Below are positions 1 through 9,575 of a stretch of 43,426 nt of DNA, one piece after another. Origin of the DNA: an uncultured Alphaproteobacteria bacterium. GTDB taxonomy: Bacteria > Pseudomonadota > Alphaproteobacteria > HIMB59 > GCA-002718135. The notes beneath the pieces were generated by a model, which did no database searches, was not told the DNA's origin, and saw only the letters and a list, made by a program, of their open reading frames with translations. The stretch lies in the NCBI GenBank assembly GCA_902619045.1, contig CACNCX010000004.1, positions 1-43,426 of the forward strand, given 5' to 3'. The first letter of the stretch is position 1. Each line of letters opens with the position of its first letter. The position numbers and the translations under genes are program-made.

Positions 1-1239
1 AAAGGTAAAGACCCCCAAGAACTTTTAAAACAAGCAGACAAGCTTGGTATAGAAAACCCTTCTTCTCTTAGAAAACAAGATTTGATGTTTGCAATTTTAA
101 AAACAATTGCTGAAGAGGGTGAAATTATTACTGGTTTAGGGGTTATTGAAATTATGCAAGATGGTTTCGGTTTTTTAAGGTCTTCAGAATCAAATTATCT
201 TCCAGGACCAGATGATATCTATATTTCTCCATCTCAAATTAAAAAATTTAGCTTAAGAACAGGTGATAGTGTTGAAGGTGAAATTAGATCTCCAAAGCAA
301 GGAGAAAGATATTTTGCTATAACTAAAATTAACAAAATAAACGGTCAAGAAACTGATTTAGTTAAGAATAGGGTTAATTTTGAAGATTTAACACCTTTGT
401 ATCCTGAAGCAAGGTTCAAACTTGAGCAAGAAAAACCTATGCCAGATAATACAGAGAGAATAATTGACATTATTGCTCCTCTTGGAAAAGGACAAAGACA
501 ATTAATTGTTGCACAACCTTTTACTGGTAAAACAATAATTATGCAAAAAATTGCTAATGCTATTACTGCTAATAGTCCAGACGCTAAACTGATTGTCTTA
601 CTAATTGATGAAAGACCTGAAGAAGTAACTGATATGCAAAGATCAGTAAAAGGTGAGGTAATTAGCTCAACTTTTGATGAACCTGCTTCACGCCACGTTC
701 AAGTTGCAGAAATGGTAATAGAAAAAGCTAAAAGACTGGTTGAATATAAACATGATGTTGTAATACTTCTTGATTCAATCACCAGACTTGGAAGAGCCTA
801 TAATACCGTTGTTCCATCTAGTGGAAAGGTATTAACAGGTGGTGTTGATGCTAATGCTTTACAAAGACCAAAAAGATTTTTTGGAGCTGCAAGGAATGTA
901 GAAAAAGGTGGGTCGCTTACAATTATTGCTACTGCTTTAATAGATACAGGAAGCAGAATGGATGAAGTTATATTTGAAGAATTTAAAGGTACTGGTAACA
1001 GTGAAATGGTACTAGACAGAAAACTTAGCCAAAAAAGAACATATCCAGCTTTTGATATTGGTAAGTCAGGAACAAGAAAAGAAGAATTATTACTTGAGAA
1101 AGATGAGCTTGGAAAAATCTTTATTTTAAGAAAAATATTAGCCCCTATGGGAAGTACTGAAGCCATGGAATTCTTGTTAGACAAAATGAAAAACACAAAA
1201 ACTAACAGTGAATTCTTCCAAAGCATGGGAACCAAATAA
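1..1239 (+). CDS. rho: Transcription termination factor Rho (5' end outside window)
   Basis: Frame +1 is open from base 1 ([34 protein letters not shown]...), so the listed Met at 82 is internal. Rho motifs present: [57 protein letters not shown]. Confidence 0.97.
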   Translation, partial: KGKDPQELLKQADKLGIENPSSLRKQDLMFAILKTIAEEGEIITGLGVIEIMQDGFGFLRSSESNYLPGPDDIYISPSQIKKFSLRTGDSVEGEIRSPKQGERYFAITKINKINGQETDLVKNRVNFEDLTPLYPEARFKLEQEKPMPDNTERIIDIIAPLGKGQRQLIVAQPFTGKTIIMQKIANAITANSPDAKLIVLLIDERPEEVTDMQRSVKGEVISSTFDEPASRHVQVAEMVIEKAKRLVEYKHDVVILLDSITRLGRAYNTVVPSSGKVLTGGVDANALQRPKRFFGAARNVEKGGSLTIIATALIDTGSRMDEVIFEEFKGTGNSEMVLDRKLSQKRTYPAFDIGKSGTRKEELLLEKDELGKIFILRKILAPMGSTEAMEFLLDKMKNTKTNSEFFQSMGTK

Positions 1240-1286
1240 ATATAATTATTTCTTTTTTTTTAATTTTTTTTTAATAATAGAGAGAT

Positions 1287-2708
1287 GTGTTTTCCAAAAA
1301 AAATTTTGTTCTTTTATTAATACTCCTATTTCCAATAAACTTATTTGCTAATCAATTTGAAAAAAACGTAGAAAAACTCGGAATTACACTTTCTGGTCAT
1401 TATATTGACGACACAATGAAAAATGATAATGGCAAATATGTTTTGCCAAGCAACTCATGGTTTAGAAAACATATTAGTAATGATCTTCGGGTTTTTTATA
1501 AAACAGGATCTGGATATGGAGACTGGGACGGCAATGGAAAACTTGATTACGTTGGTTTTGGGGCTGGTGTAGCTTGCCAAAGTGGAGGAAAATTAAAAGA
1601 AGGAAGAGTTGGTTGTGAAAACATTAACTCAATATACAACCCGATACTTCCCTTTTCAGTAAATGAATCTTTTAACTTTTCAAAAATGAGAACTGTTTTT
1701 GATTATAATAACACTGAAAAAAATGGGTTTGCATCAACTGTTCAAAGAATAATCATTGAAGATTTTAATGGTGACGGAATAGACGATATCTTTGTTCCTA
1801 ATGCATCAGTTGCTTTAAATAATGGCAAGTTCACTTACAAAGCAATTAATCACGTATTCATATCAACTGGTCCAAATAAATGGAAACAATCTAACCACAC
1901 AGGACATTTAGTTGATAAAAAAACAGCAACCTACCAAGGCTTCTCTCACGGTTCCGATGCAGGTGATATTGATAATGACGGAGATGTTGATGTAGTAACA
2001 ACCGACTTTTCAGGAGCCATATGTCATTTTAATGATGGAAAAGGAAACTTCAAAGCAAAGAAATGTACAGGCAACACAACTTTCACTGTAACTTTAGGAG
2101 ATTTTAATAATGACGGAAATTTAGACATGGTTACTGGAAACGCACACTACAATCAAGACTATAGAAAATATTCTCAACAAGGAAATGTTGTTAAAGAAAC
2201 CCCTAAATCACACAACATATCCCTTTATCATGGAAATGGAAAAGGAAAGTTTAAGAAAATACAAACATTAGAACCGGCTAAGGTAAAAAAATTTATTTTT
2301 TCAGAGGTACCAGAAATGACATCTTTTGATTTTGATAATGATGGAGATCTTGATGTTATTAGTTCGGTTGTAGGAATGTACTACTCAGGCTCGGCTTGGG
2401 TTGTATATGAAAACAAAAATAGCAAACTAGAGCTGGTCGATGTAAATATTATTTTACCACCACTTGATGAATGGCAAGACCCCAAAATATGGGGCCAAAT
2501 GGTCCAAACAGAGACAACTCAATGGAACACATATTGTAATAAAAGTATATTAATCGACGTTAATAGCGATGGCTTAATGGATGCATTATGCTCTAATGTT
2601 GCCCAAGATTTCAAAAGTGCTAATTTGTTTCTTCTCAATAAAGGAAATATGCAGTTCGATGTTTTAAACCCTGATCAAGTTAATAGGTGGGTAGACTGGT
2701 TGGAATAA
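1287..2708 (+). CDS. Secreted FG-GAP/VCBS-repeat protein
   Basis: N-terminal signal-like peptide (FVLLLILLFPINLFA) and about six Dx(D/N)xDGxxD repeats: DWDGNGKLD, DFNGDGIDD, DIDNDGDVD, DFNNDGNLD, DFDNDGDLD, DVNSDGLMD. GTG start. Confidence 0.8.
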   Translation: MFSKKNFVLLLILLFPINLFANQFEKNVEKLGITLSGHYIDDTMKNDNGKYVLPSNSWFRKHISNDLRVFYKTGSGYGDWDGNGKLDYVGFGAGVACQSGGKLKEGRVGCENINSIYNPILPFSVNESFNFSKMRTVFDYNNTEKNGFASTVQRIIIEDFNGDGIDDIFVPNASVALNNGKFTYKAINHVFISTGPNKWKQSNHTGHLVDKKTATYQGFSHGSDAGDIDNDGDVDVVTTDFSGAICHFNDGKGNFKAKKCTGNTTFTVTLGDFNNDGNLDMVTGNAHYNQDYRKYSQQGNVVKETPKSHNISLYHGNGKGKFKKIQTLEPAKVKKFIFSEVPEMTSFDFDNDGDLDVISSVVGMYYSGSAWVVYENKNSKLELVDVNIILPPLDEWQDPKIWGQMVQTETTQWNTYCNKSILIDVNSDGLMDALCSNVAQDFKSANLFLLNKGNMQFDVLNPDQVNRWVDWLE

Positions 2709-2783
2709 AAATTAAATTATAAAAGACGCTAGCTTTAATATTTCTTATTTACATAATTCTATCTTGGGTTTAATTCCCAAAAA

Positions 2784-4070
2784 ATGAAAGCTTCAAAGGA
2801 TACAATTTTTGCCCTTGCCACGCAAAGAGGTAAATCAGGCATAGCTGTTTTTAGGGTTTCGGGAAAAGGCTCTCATACTATTATTAAATCAATATCTTCT
2901 AAAAAAAAATTTAAAACAAACTTTGCTACATTAAACGATTTATTAGACGGAAAGAGCGTTGTAGATCAAACGCTAACAACTTTTTTTAAATCACCAAAAA
3001 GCTATACAGGGGAGGATATGGTGGAAATATCTTGTCATGGAAGCATTTCTGTAATTAACAAAATAACCAAAACCCTATTAAAAAAACATATAAGACTTGC
3101 TGAGCCTGGAGAGTTTACCAAAAGAGCCCTAATGAATGATAAGCTTAGTCTTTTAGAAGCTGAAACAATTAATGATTTAGTTAATGCAGAAACAGAAAAT
3201 CAAAGAAAGTTAGCTATAGGTAATTTGAGTGGAAATTTAGATAAGCTTATTAATGAAATATCAAATAAACAAAAAAAACTTCTAGCAGATATAGAGGCTA
3301 TAATTGATTTTGCTGATGAAGATCTTCCTAAAGAAATATATAAGGGTATAAGAGAACAGAATAAGAACATATATAAACAAATTGAAAATATTATCAAAAG
3401 ATCAACCTTATCTAGACAAATTCATAATGGTTTTACAATAACTATTATTGGAAAACCTAATACAGGTAAATCATCCTTCATAAATTATATTAATAATGAA
3501 GAGGTTTCTATAGTTACTAATATACCCGGAACTACCACTGATTTAGTAAGCTCCACATTAGATATACAAGGAGATAAATACACATTTATTGATACAGCTG
3601 GAATAAGAAAATATAGGAATTTAATCGAAAAAATAGGTATTGAAAGATCGTTAGAAAGTGCTGAAAAATCAGATTTAAATATAGTTTTTCTCAAAGACAA
3701 TGAAAAGAAAAACTACACTAAAATCAAATCAAAAATATTTGTTAAATCAAAATATGATACTAATAAAAAGAAAATTAAAGGGGTTCATAGCATTTCATCA
3801 GTATCTGGTTATGGAATTGAGCCTCTTATTAAAACCATATCTTCAAAATTAAAGAAAAAACCAATTTCTGGACCAGTCTTTTCACGTGAAAGACATTTGG
3901 AAAGCCTAAATAAATCGCTTTTATTACTTAAAAAATTAGATTTAAAAGAAATAGATATTGCTGCTGAAAACGTTAGAAGGTCAATTATGTACATTGATGG
4001 AATTAATCAAAAATTTGATATTGAGAAAATTTTGGATATAATATTTAGTGATTTTTGTATAGGTAAGTAA
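2784..4070 (+). CDS. mnmE: tRNA uridine-5-carboxymethylaminomethyl modification GTPase MnmE (TrmE)
   Basis: DTIFALATQRGKSGIAVFRVSG N-terminus, GKPNTGKSSFIN P-loop, DTAGIR, and the C-terminal FCIGK motif. Confidence 0.96.
   Translation: MKASKDTIFALATQRGKSGIAVFRVSGKGSHTIIKSISSKKKFKTNFATLNDLLDGKSVVDQTLTTFFKSPKSYTGEDMVEISCHGSISVINKITKTLLKKHIRLAEPGEFTKRALMNDKLSLLEAETINDLVNAETENQRKLAIGNLSGNLDKLINEISNKQKKLLADIEAIIDFADEDLPKEIYKGIREQNKNIYKQIENIIKRSTLSRQIHNGFTITIIGKPNTGKSSFINYINNEEVSIVTNIPGTTTDLVSSTLDIQGDKYTFIDTAGIRKYRNLIEKIGIERSLESAEKSDLNIVFLKDNEKKNYTKIKSKIFVKSKYDTNKKKIKGVHSISSVSGYGIEPLIKTISSKLKKKPISGPVFSRERHLESLNKSLLLLKKLDLKEIDIAAENVRRSIMYIDGINQKFDIEKILDIIFSDFCIGK
3878..3893. promoter_or_regulatory. 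Candidate parS site 1 (inside mnmE)
   Basis: CTTTTCACGTGAAAGA; perfect 12-bp palindrome core TTTCACGTGAAA (3880-3891), matching the centre of the canonical TGTTTCACGTGAAACA ParB site (13/16 overall). Confidence 0.75.
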
Positions 4071-4084
4071 TTTCACGTGAAAAG
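4069..4084. promoter_or_regulatory. Candidate parS site 2 (mnmE-mnmG junction)
   Basis: AATTTCACGTGAAAAG; same perfect 12-bp core (4071-4082), immediately after the mnmE stop codon and before the likely mnmG ATG at 4089. Confidence 0.75.
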
Positions 4085-4088
4085 AGAC

Positions 4089-5954
4089 ATGGACAATAAA
4101 TTTGATGTAATTGTAATCGGTGGAGGGCATGCGGGTGTAGAAGCAGCATGCTCATCTGCAAGAACTGGATCAAAAACAGCTTTAATTACTCATAAAATTG
4201 ATAAAATAGGAGAAATGTCATGCAATCCTGCAATTGGAGGTCTTGGAAAAGGGCATCTAGTTAAGGAAATAGATGCTTTAGATGGAATTATGGCTAAAGC
4301 TACTGACAGATCCTGTATACAATTTAGAATGCTAAACTCCAGTAGAGGTGCCGCTGTAAGGGGTCCAAGGGCACAAACAGACCGCATTTTATATAAAAAT
4401 GCTATAAATGAGCTCGTATCTGAACAAAAAAATCTTCATATTATTGAGGGCTCAGTAGAAGATTTAATTGTTTTAAATAATCAGGTAAATGGTGTTGTTT
4501 TAGGTGACAACAAAGAGATACCATCAAAATCTGTGGTTTTAACAACGGGCACATTCTTACAAGGGTTGATAAGAATAGGCTCTGAGAAGCAAGAAGCTGG
4601 AAGAGTTGGTGATAAACCCTCAATAAAGCTTGCAAAAAGGCTTAAAGAGCTAAAGTTTTCAATAGGCAGATTGAAAACAGGAACACCCCCAAGATTACTT
4701 AAAAAAACTATTAATTTCAATGACTTAGATGAACAACACCCAGATAAAAAACCCGTTCCATTTTCTTTTATCAACAGAGATATCCACATTCCTCAAATAT
4801 CTTGTTTTATTACTCATACTAATAAAAATACTCATAAAATAATCGCTCAGAACCTGAGGCTATCACCAATGTATTCAGGAGAAATACAATCAATGGGAGC
4901 TAGGTATTGCCCATCTATTGAAGATAAAATTCATAAATTCAAAAATAAGTCATCACACCAGATATTTCTTGAGCCAGAAGGATTAGATAGTGATTTAATA
5001 TATCCAAACGGAATATCTTCTTCACTTCCAACTGAAATTCAAGAACAATTTGTTAAAACGATTAAAGGTTTAGAGAATGTTACAATTACACAACCTGCTT
5101 ATGCCATTGAATATGATTTTGTTGATCCACAAGAACTAACACACACACTTGAAACAAAAAAAATTAAAAATTTATTTTTTGCGGGACAAATAAATGGAAC
5201 AACTGGATACGAAGAAGCAGCTGCACAAGGTATAATGGCCGGGATAAATGCATCGCTTAAAACAACATCTAATAAAGAATTTATAATACCCAGGTCTTCT
5301 GGATATATAGGTGTTTTAATAGATGACTTGGTTACAAAAGGAACAAAAGAGCCATATAGAATGTTTACATCAAGGTCTGAATATAGACTTTTACTTCGAG
5401 CTGATAATGCAGATTTAAGGCTTACTCCTCTTGGAATTGATATTGGTTGTATTGATATAGATAGGCAAAAAGAGTTTGAAAAAAAATCTAAAAGAATAAA
5501 AGAGGGTTTCAAGTTTGTTAAAAATCATAAATTTTCACCAGACGCACTCCTAAAAAAGGGAATAAAAATAAATAAAGATGGGAAAAAAAGAAATATCATA
5601 GATCTCTTGTCTTTTTCTAATATTACAACCTCTAAGCTTAAAAAAATACTTCCACAGCTAAATGATTTAGAAGATGATGTAATGGAGCAAATAGAAATTG
5701 AAGCTAAATATGCTGGTTATCTTGATAGACAAAGAATGGATATACAAGATTTTGAAAAAGAAGAAAATTTAAAAATTCCTAAATCAACTAACTATAAATT
5801 AGTTGGAAGTTTATCTAATGAGATAGTTGAAAAATTAACTAAAATTAAACCACCAACTCTTGGAGCAGCCTCAAGAATATCAGGTGTAACGCCAGCAGCC
5901 ACTATAGCCCTTCTTAGATATATTAAAAAAAATAAAAACAAAAAAGCAGCATAA
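4089..5954 (+). CDS. mnmG: tRNA uridine-5-carboxymethylaminomethyl modification enzyme MnmG (GidA)
   Basis: [67 protein letters not shown]. The track start at 4077 is a GTG inside the palindrome; the ATG at 4089 fits the family N-terminus better. Confidence 0.96.
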   Translation: MDNKFDVIVIGGGHAGVEAACSSARTGSKTALITHKIDKIGEMSCNPAIGGLGKGHLVKEIDALDGIMAKATDRSCIQFRMLNSSRGAAVRGPRAQTDRILYKNAINELVSEQKNLHIIEGSVEDLIVLNNQVNGVVLGDNKEIPSKSVVLTTGTFLQGLIRIGSEKQEAGRVGDKPSIKLAKRLKELKFSIGRLKTGTPPRLLKKTINFNDLDEQHPDKKPVPFSFINRDIHIPQISCFITHTNKNTHKIIAQNLRLSPMYSGEIQSMGARYCPSIEDKIHKFKNKSSHQIFLEPEGLDSDLIYPNGISSSLPTEIQEQFVKTIKGLENVTITQPAYAIEYDFVDPQELTHTLETKKIKNLFFAGQINGTTGYEEAAAQGIMAGINASLKTTSNKEFIIPRSSGYIGVLIDDLVTKGTKEPYRMFTSRSEYRLLLRADNADLRLTPLGIDIGCIDIDRQKEFEKKSKRIKEGFKFVKNHKFSPDALLKKGIKINKDGKKRNIIDLLSFSNITTSKLKKILPQLNDLEDDVMEQIEIEAKYAGYLDRQRMDIQDFEKEENLKIPKSTNYKLVGSLSNEIVEKLTKIKPPTLGAASRISGVTPAATIALLRYIKKNKNKKAA

Positions 5955-5955
5955 T

Positions 5956-6561
5956 TTGGATAAAGGTACTGTAATAAAAAAATATAATCTTAGCAGAAAG
6001 CAGATTGATTTAGTTGATAGCTACATACTAAAGTTAACAAAAAGCAACCAAATACATAATTTGGTAGGGCCTTCTACAATTGATGTTGTTTGGGATAGAC
6101 ATATTAATGATTCATTACAACTGTCTGAATTTATTTTGAAAAAAAATTCATCAATTATAGACCTTGGAACTGGTGCCGGTTTACCAGGGTTGATCTTATA
6201 TATTTTTGGGTATTCAAATATATTGTTGATTGACTCAAAGATGAAAAAAATTAACTTTATTAAAGAATTTGCACATGAGCAGAACTTAGAAATAAAAACT
6301 ATTTGCACAAGAGTTGAAAAAATCAAAAATCAAAAATTTGACTTTATTATCTGTCGAGCTTTTGCTCCATTAGTAAAATTATTAGATTATTCACGGCTTT
6401 TTACTAAAAAAAATACATCACTACTTTTTCTAAAAGGAAGAAGTGTTAAGAAAGAAATACATGATGCAAAAAAATTCTTTAACTTTGAATACGATCTTTA
6501 TCCAAGTCAAAGTGAGGGCGATGGGCATGTGTTAAAAATAAACAAATATAAAAAACTGTGA
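5956..6561 (+). CDS. rsmG: 16S rRNA (guanine527-N7)-methyltransferase RsmG (GidB)
   Basis: NLVGPSTIDVVWDRHINDSLQL, IIDLGTGAGLPGLIL; directly follows mnmG. Confidence 0.93.
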   Translation: MDKGTVIKKYNLSRKQIDLVDSYILKLTKSNQIHNLVGPSTIDVVWDRHINDSLQLSEFILKKNSSIIDLGTGAGLPGLILYIFGYSNILLIDSKMKKINFIKEFAHEQNLEIKTICTRVEKIKNQKFDFIICRAFAPLVKLLDYSRLFTKKNTSLLFLKGRSVKKEIHDAKKFFNFEYDLYPSQSEGDGHVLKINKYKKL

Positions 6562-7331
6562 AAAAAATTATTTCTATTTCTAATCAAAAGGGCGGTGTTG
6601 GTAAAACTACAACCACAATTAACCTAGCCACTTCATTAGCGGCAGTTAAAAAAAATGTTTTAATTGTCGACGCTGACCCTCAGGGCAATGCTAGTACGGG
6701 GCTTGGGCTTGCATACAATGATAGAAGCCCATCTATTTATGAAATGATTCACGAAAAGAGACTTCTTAAAGAAGGAATAAAAGAAACATTAATTCCTGGT
6801 CTAAAAATAATTGGAGCAAACACAGACTTAGCTGCAGCTGAGGTAGAGCTGACAAATTTTGAAAACAGAGAGTTTGTATTTAAATCAATCTTTGCTGAAA
6901 TTGATAATTTCGATTTTATTTTTGTAGACTGTCCGCCAGCGCTTGGCTTGTTAACCATCAATTCATTAGTAGCATCAAATACAACACTAATTCCTCTTCA
7001 GTCAGAGTTTTTTGCTTTAGAGGGTCTTTCAGCGCTAATGCAAACTATCAAATTAATCAAAAAAAACTTCAACAGCGATCTTAAAATCGAAGGAATATTA
7101 TTAACAATGCTGGACAAAAGAAACTCATTAAGCTCTTTAGTTGAGAAAGATGTAAGACAACATTTTGGCGATCAAGTTTATAAAACAACTATTCCAAGAA
7201 ATGTTAAAATTTCTGAAGCTCCAAGTCACGGTAAACCAGCGCTGGTATACGATACACAAGCTGCAGGCTCCATAGCTTATATTGAGCTTGCAAAAGAAGT
7301 AATTTTAAACCAAAATAAAAACCATGAATAA
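6558..7331 (+). CDS. parA: Chromosome partitioning protein ParA (Soj)
   Basis: ISNQKGGVGKTTTTINLATSLA deviant Walker A, FVDCPPALGLLTINSLVAS, TTIPRNVKISEAPSHGKP. Confidence 0.96.
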   Translation: MKKIISISNQKGGVGKTTTTINLATSLAAVKKNVLIVDADPQGNASTGLGLAYNDRSPSIYEMIHEKRLLKEGIKETLIPGLKIIGANTDLAAAEVELTNFENREFVFKSIFAEIDNFDFIFVDCPPALGLLTINSLVASNTTLIPLQSEFFALEGLSALMQTIKLIKKNFNSDLKIEGILLTMLDKRNSLSSLVEKDVRQHFGDQVYKTTIPRNVKISEAPSHGKPALVYDTQAAGSIAYIELAKEVILNQNKNHE

Positions 7332-8163
7332 AGAAAACAAACTAGGCATGGGCCTGGGAGCTCTTCTGTCAACTACTAATAACAAAAACGAAACTAATAA
7401 TAACGTGCAAAAAATTAATATTTCTCAAATCGTACCCAACCCCTTACAACCAAGAAAAAACTTCAAAAACGAGGAGCTTAAAGAACTTTCATCTTCAATT
7501 AAAAATCAAGGATTAATTCAGCCTATTATTGTCAAACCAACTGATGATAATCAATTTCAAATTATTGCAGGAGAAAGAAGGTGGAGAGCATGCCAACTAA
7601 ATGGAATGCACGAGGTAGACTGCGTTATCAAAGATCTTGATGAAACTAGTGTTTTAGAAGCGGCTTTAATTGAAAATATTCAAAGAGAAGACTTAAACGT
7701 TATTGAAGAGGCAAATGCTTACAAGGGGCTGATTAATATTAAAAATATCAACAACGACAGTCTTGCAAAATTAATTGGAAAAAGCCCAAGTCATGTTTCA
7801 AATATTTTACGCCTTTTAGAGTTAGATAAAAAAATTCAAGAAATGGTAATAAACGGAGACCTATCTATGGGACATGCGCGAGCGCTTATAGGTGTTCCAG
7901 ATGCAATTAATAAAGCAAATGAAATTGTTGAAAAAAAACTCAGTGTAAGACAAACTGAAAAAATAACATCAGAGTTTAAAAACAACAAAAAAAACAAAAC
8001 AGAAAAAGACCCAAATATAACAGACTTAGAAAAAGAACTATCAGATAAAATAGGTTTACGTACATCAATACAATTTAATGATAACGGCTCATCTGGTTCA
8101 TTAACCTTGTACTATTCTGACTTGAATCAACTTGATGACTTAATGAAAAGACTTAAGAAATAG
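7324..8163 (+). CDS. parB: Chromosome partitioning protein ParB (Spo0J)
   Basis: GLGALL start, IVPNPLQPRKNF, QPIIVKP, IAGERRWRACQL, ALIENIQREDLNVIEEANAY. Confidence 0.96.
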   Translation: MNKENKLGMGLGALLSTTNNKNETNNNVQKINISQIVPNPLQPRKNFKNEELKELSSSIKNQGLIQPIIVKPTDDNQFQIIAGERRWRACQLNGMHEVDCVIKDLDETSVLEAALIENIQREDLNVIEEANAYKGLINIKNINNDSLAKLIGKSPSHVSNILRLLELDKKIQEMVINGDLSMGHARALIGVPDAINKANEIVEKKLSVRQTEKITSEFKNNKKNKTEKDPNITDLEKELSDKIGLRTSIQFNDNGSSGSLTLYYSDLNQLDDLMKRLKK

Positions 8164-9091
8164 TAATTTTTTTAATATTTAGAAGAAATCGGAGGCCAAA
8201 AACTAAAGATAAGTTGCTATCTTTTCGTAAAACATTTTCAGTTGAAGAGAGCAATCTAATTAACAATTTTTTCTTTTTTAAATTATACTTTCTAAAAATT
8301 TCTATTAGCTTATGTTTTTCTTTAAATAAATATACGGGAATTTTTTTTTGATATTCATCTTCACTTTTTGATTCTATTATTAATTGACAGAGAAATTTGA
8401 TGTAAAAATAAAACTCATTTACATCTGCGTTGGTTAGAATTTTATTTCTATAAAGGTCAACTATTTCTTTATTCCTTTTAAACATATTAAAAAAAATTTT
8501 TTCTTTTCCAGTATCGCTAATTGTTAATAATTTTTTAACATTGTTGAGTGTTAAGTCTTTTTCGTCAAGCTCTATAATTTGATTCAAACTATTTTCAAAA
8601 AAACCATATCTGTTATCTAATTTATCAATTAATAACCAATAGACTTCTTCTGAAACATTTAAACTGTTATCGCTTAAAAATTTTTTTAAAATTTTTATCT
8701 TTGATTCTCTTTCTAGCTCATAACAATCTATTAGACAGCTATCCTTGTCTTTATTAATTAAGCTTTTAATTTTTTTAATTTTCTGTGAATTTTCATCAAC
8801 AAAAATAAAAACACCGTGTGAGTTTTTAATATTTTCAATGTTTTTTTCATCGATTCCTTTAGACATGTTTACTAAAAATATTTTATTTTCTTCAAATAAA
8901 CCAACCTCTTCAACAAAATCTTTAATAGTATCAATATTTGTAATCTTAGCATTTGTGTTCTTTTGGTATTTTCCAATAATTATGGCTTTTATTTTTTGCA
9001 TCAGTGTTTTTTCATTACCACTTATGAAGTATATCTTTTTATCTATTCTATAATTTTCATTTAATAAAATGCTAATAGGTTCAATTTTCAT
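8153..9091 (-). CDS. holA: DNA polymerase III subunit delta (HolA)
   Basis: IYFISGNEKTLMQKIKAIIIGKY N-terminus, overall layout, and position next to an LptE-like gene and leuS as in many alphaproteobacteria. Confidence 0.75.
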   Translation of the reverse strand: MKIEPISILLNENYRIDKKIYFISGNEKTLMQKIKAIIIGKYQKNTNAKITNIDTIKDFVEEVGLFEENKIFLVNMSKGIDEKNIENIKNSHGVFIFVDENSQKIKKIKSLINKDKDSCLIDCYELERESKIKILKKFLSDNSLNVSEEVYWLLIDKLDNRYGFFENSLNQIIELDEKDLTLNNVKKLLTISDTGKEKIFFNMFKRNKEIVDLYRNKILTNADVNEFYFYIKFLCQLIIESKSEDEYQKKIPVYLFKEKHKLIEIFRKYNLKKKKLLIRLLSSTENVLRKDSNLSLVFGLRFLLNIKKITIS

Positions 9092-9575
9092 AACAATTAT
9101 CTATATTTATGTTGGATAAATTAGAAACAAATTGATTTAAGTTAATATCTATTGCTAGTTCATACTTTTTTTCTAAAGAAGTATCTGTTCCATAATTGTA
9201 ACCAGATGATTTTGGTATAATTGAAAAATAAGAAACTATTTCTTTTTCATAAGTTATACAATCTTTTCTAACTGATGTTAAAGTATAATAAAACCTTAAC
9301 TCATATCTAAGATTTGATGTCGCCTGATTTGTTTCCACAGATCTTTTGGTCTTTTTCTCATCAATATTAATTTGTAGATTATATGTATGTTCGTTGTTTT
9401 CACCAAAAAACATTTGAAGATATGAATTCATAAAGCTTAAATTTGTACCAGATGTAGTAACTTTTGTTTTTTGATAAAGTGGGTTTATGAGATTTTTTTC
9501 ATTTTTATAAACAAATTCAACACCACCACAAGAAACGACAAAACAAAATAAAAAAATTGGAAATAGTTTCTTCAC
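9081..9575 (-). CDS. LptE-like LPS-assembly lipoprotein
   Basis: Lipoprotein-type N-terminus ([11 protein letters not shown]), about 164 aa, located between leuS and holA. Confidence 0.65.
   Translation of the reverse strand: MKKLFPIFLFCFVVSCGGVEFVYKNEKNLINPLYQKTKVTTSGTNLSFMNSYLQMFFGENNEHTYNLQINIDEKKTKRSVETNQATSNLRYELRFYYTLTSVRKDCITYEKEIVSYFSIIPKSSGYNYGTDTSLEKKYELAIDINLNQFVSNLSNINIDNCYEN

Noticed and set aside
798-1235. Long minus-strand ORF inside rho
   Set aside because: Antisense to a highly conserved coding gene, with no recognisable motifs and a low-complexity translation. The same applies to the other antisense ORFs in the track (for example 4190, 5099, 9750, 12965, 13547, 37430, 39711).
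1240-1286. Poly-T runs after rho as an intrinsic terminator
   Set aside because: T-tracts are present but no GC-containing stem precedes them.
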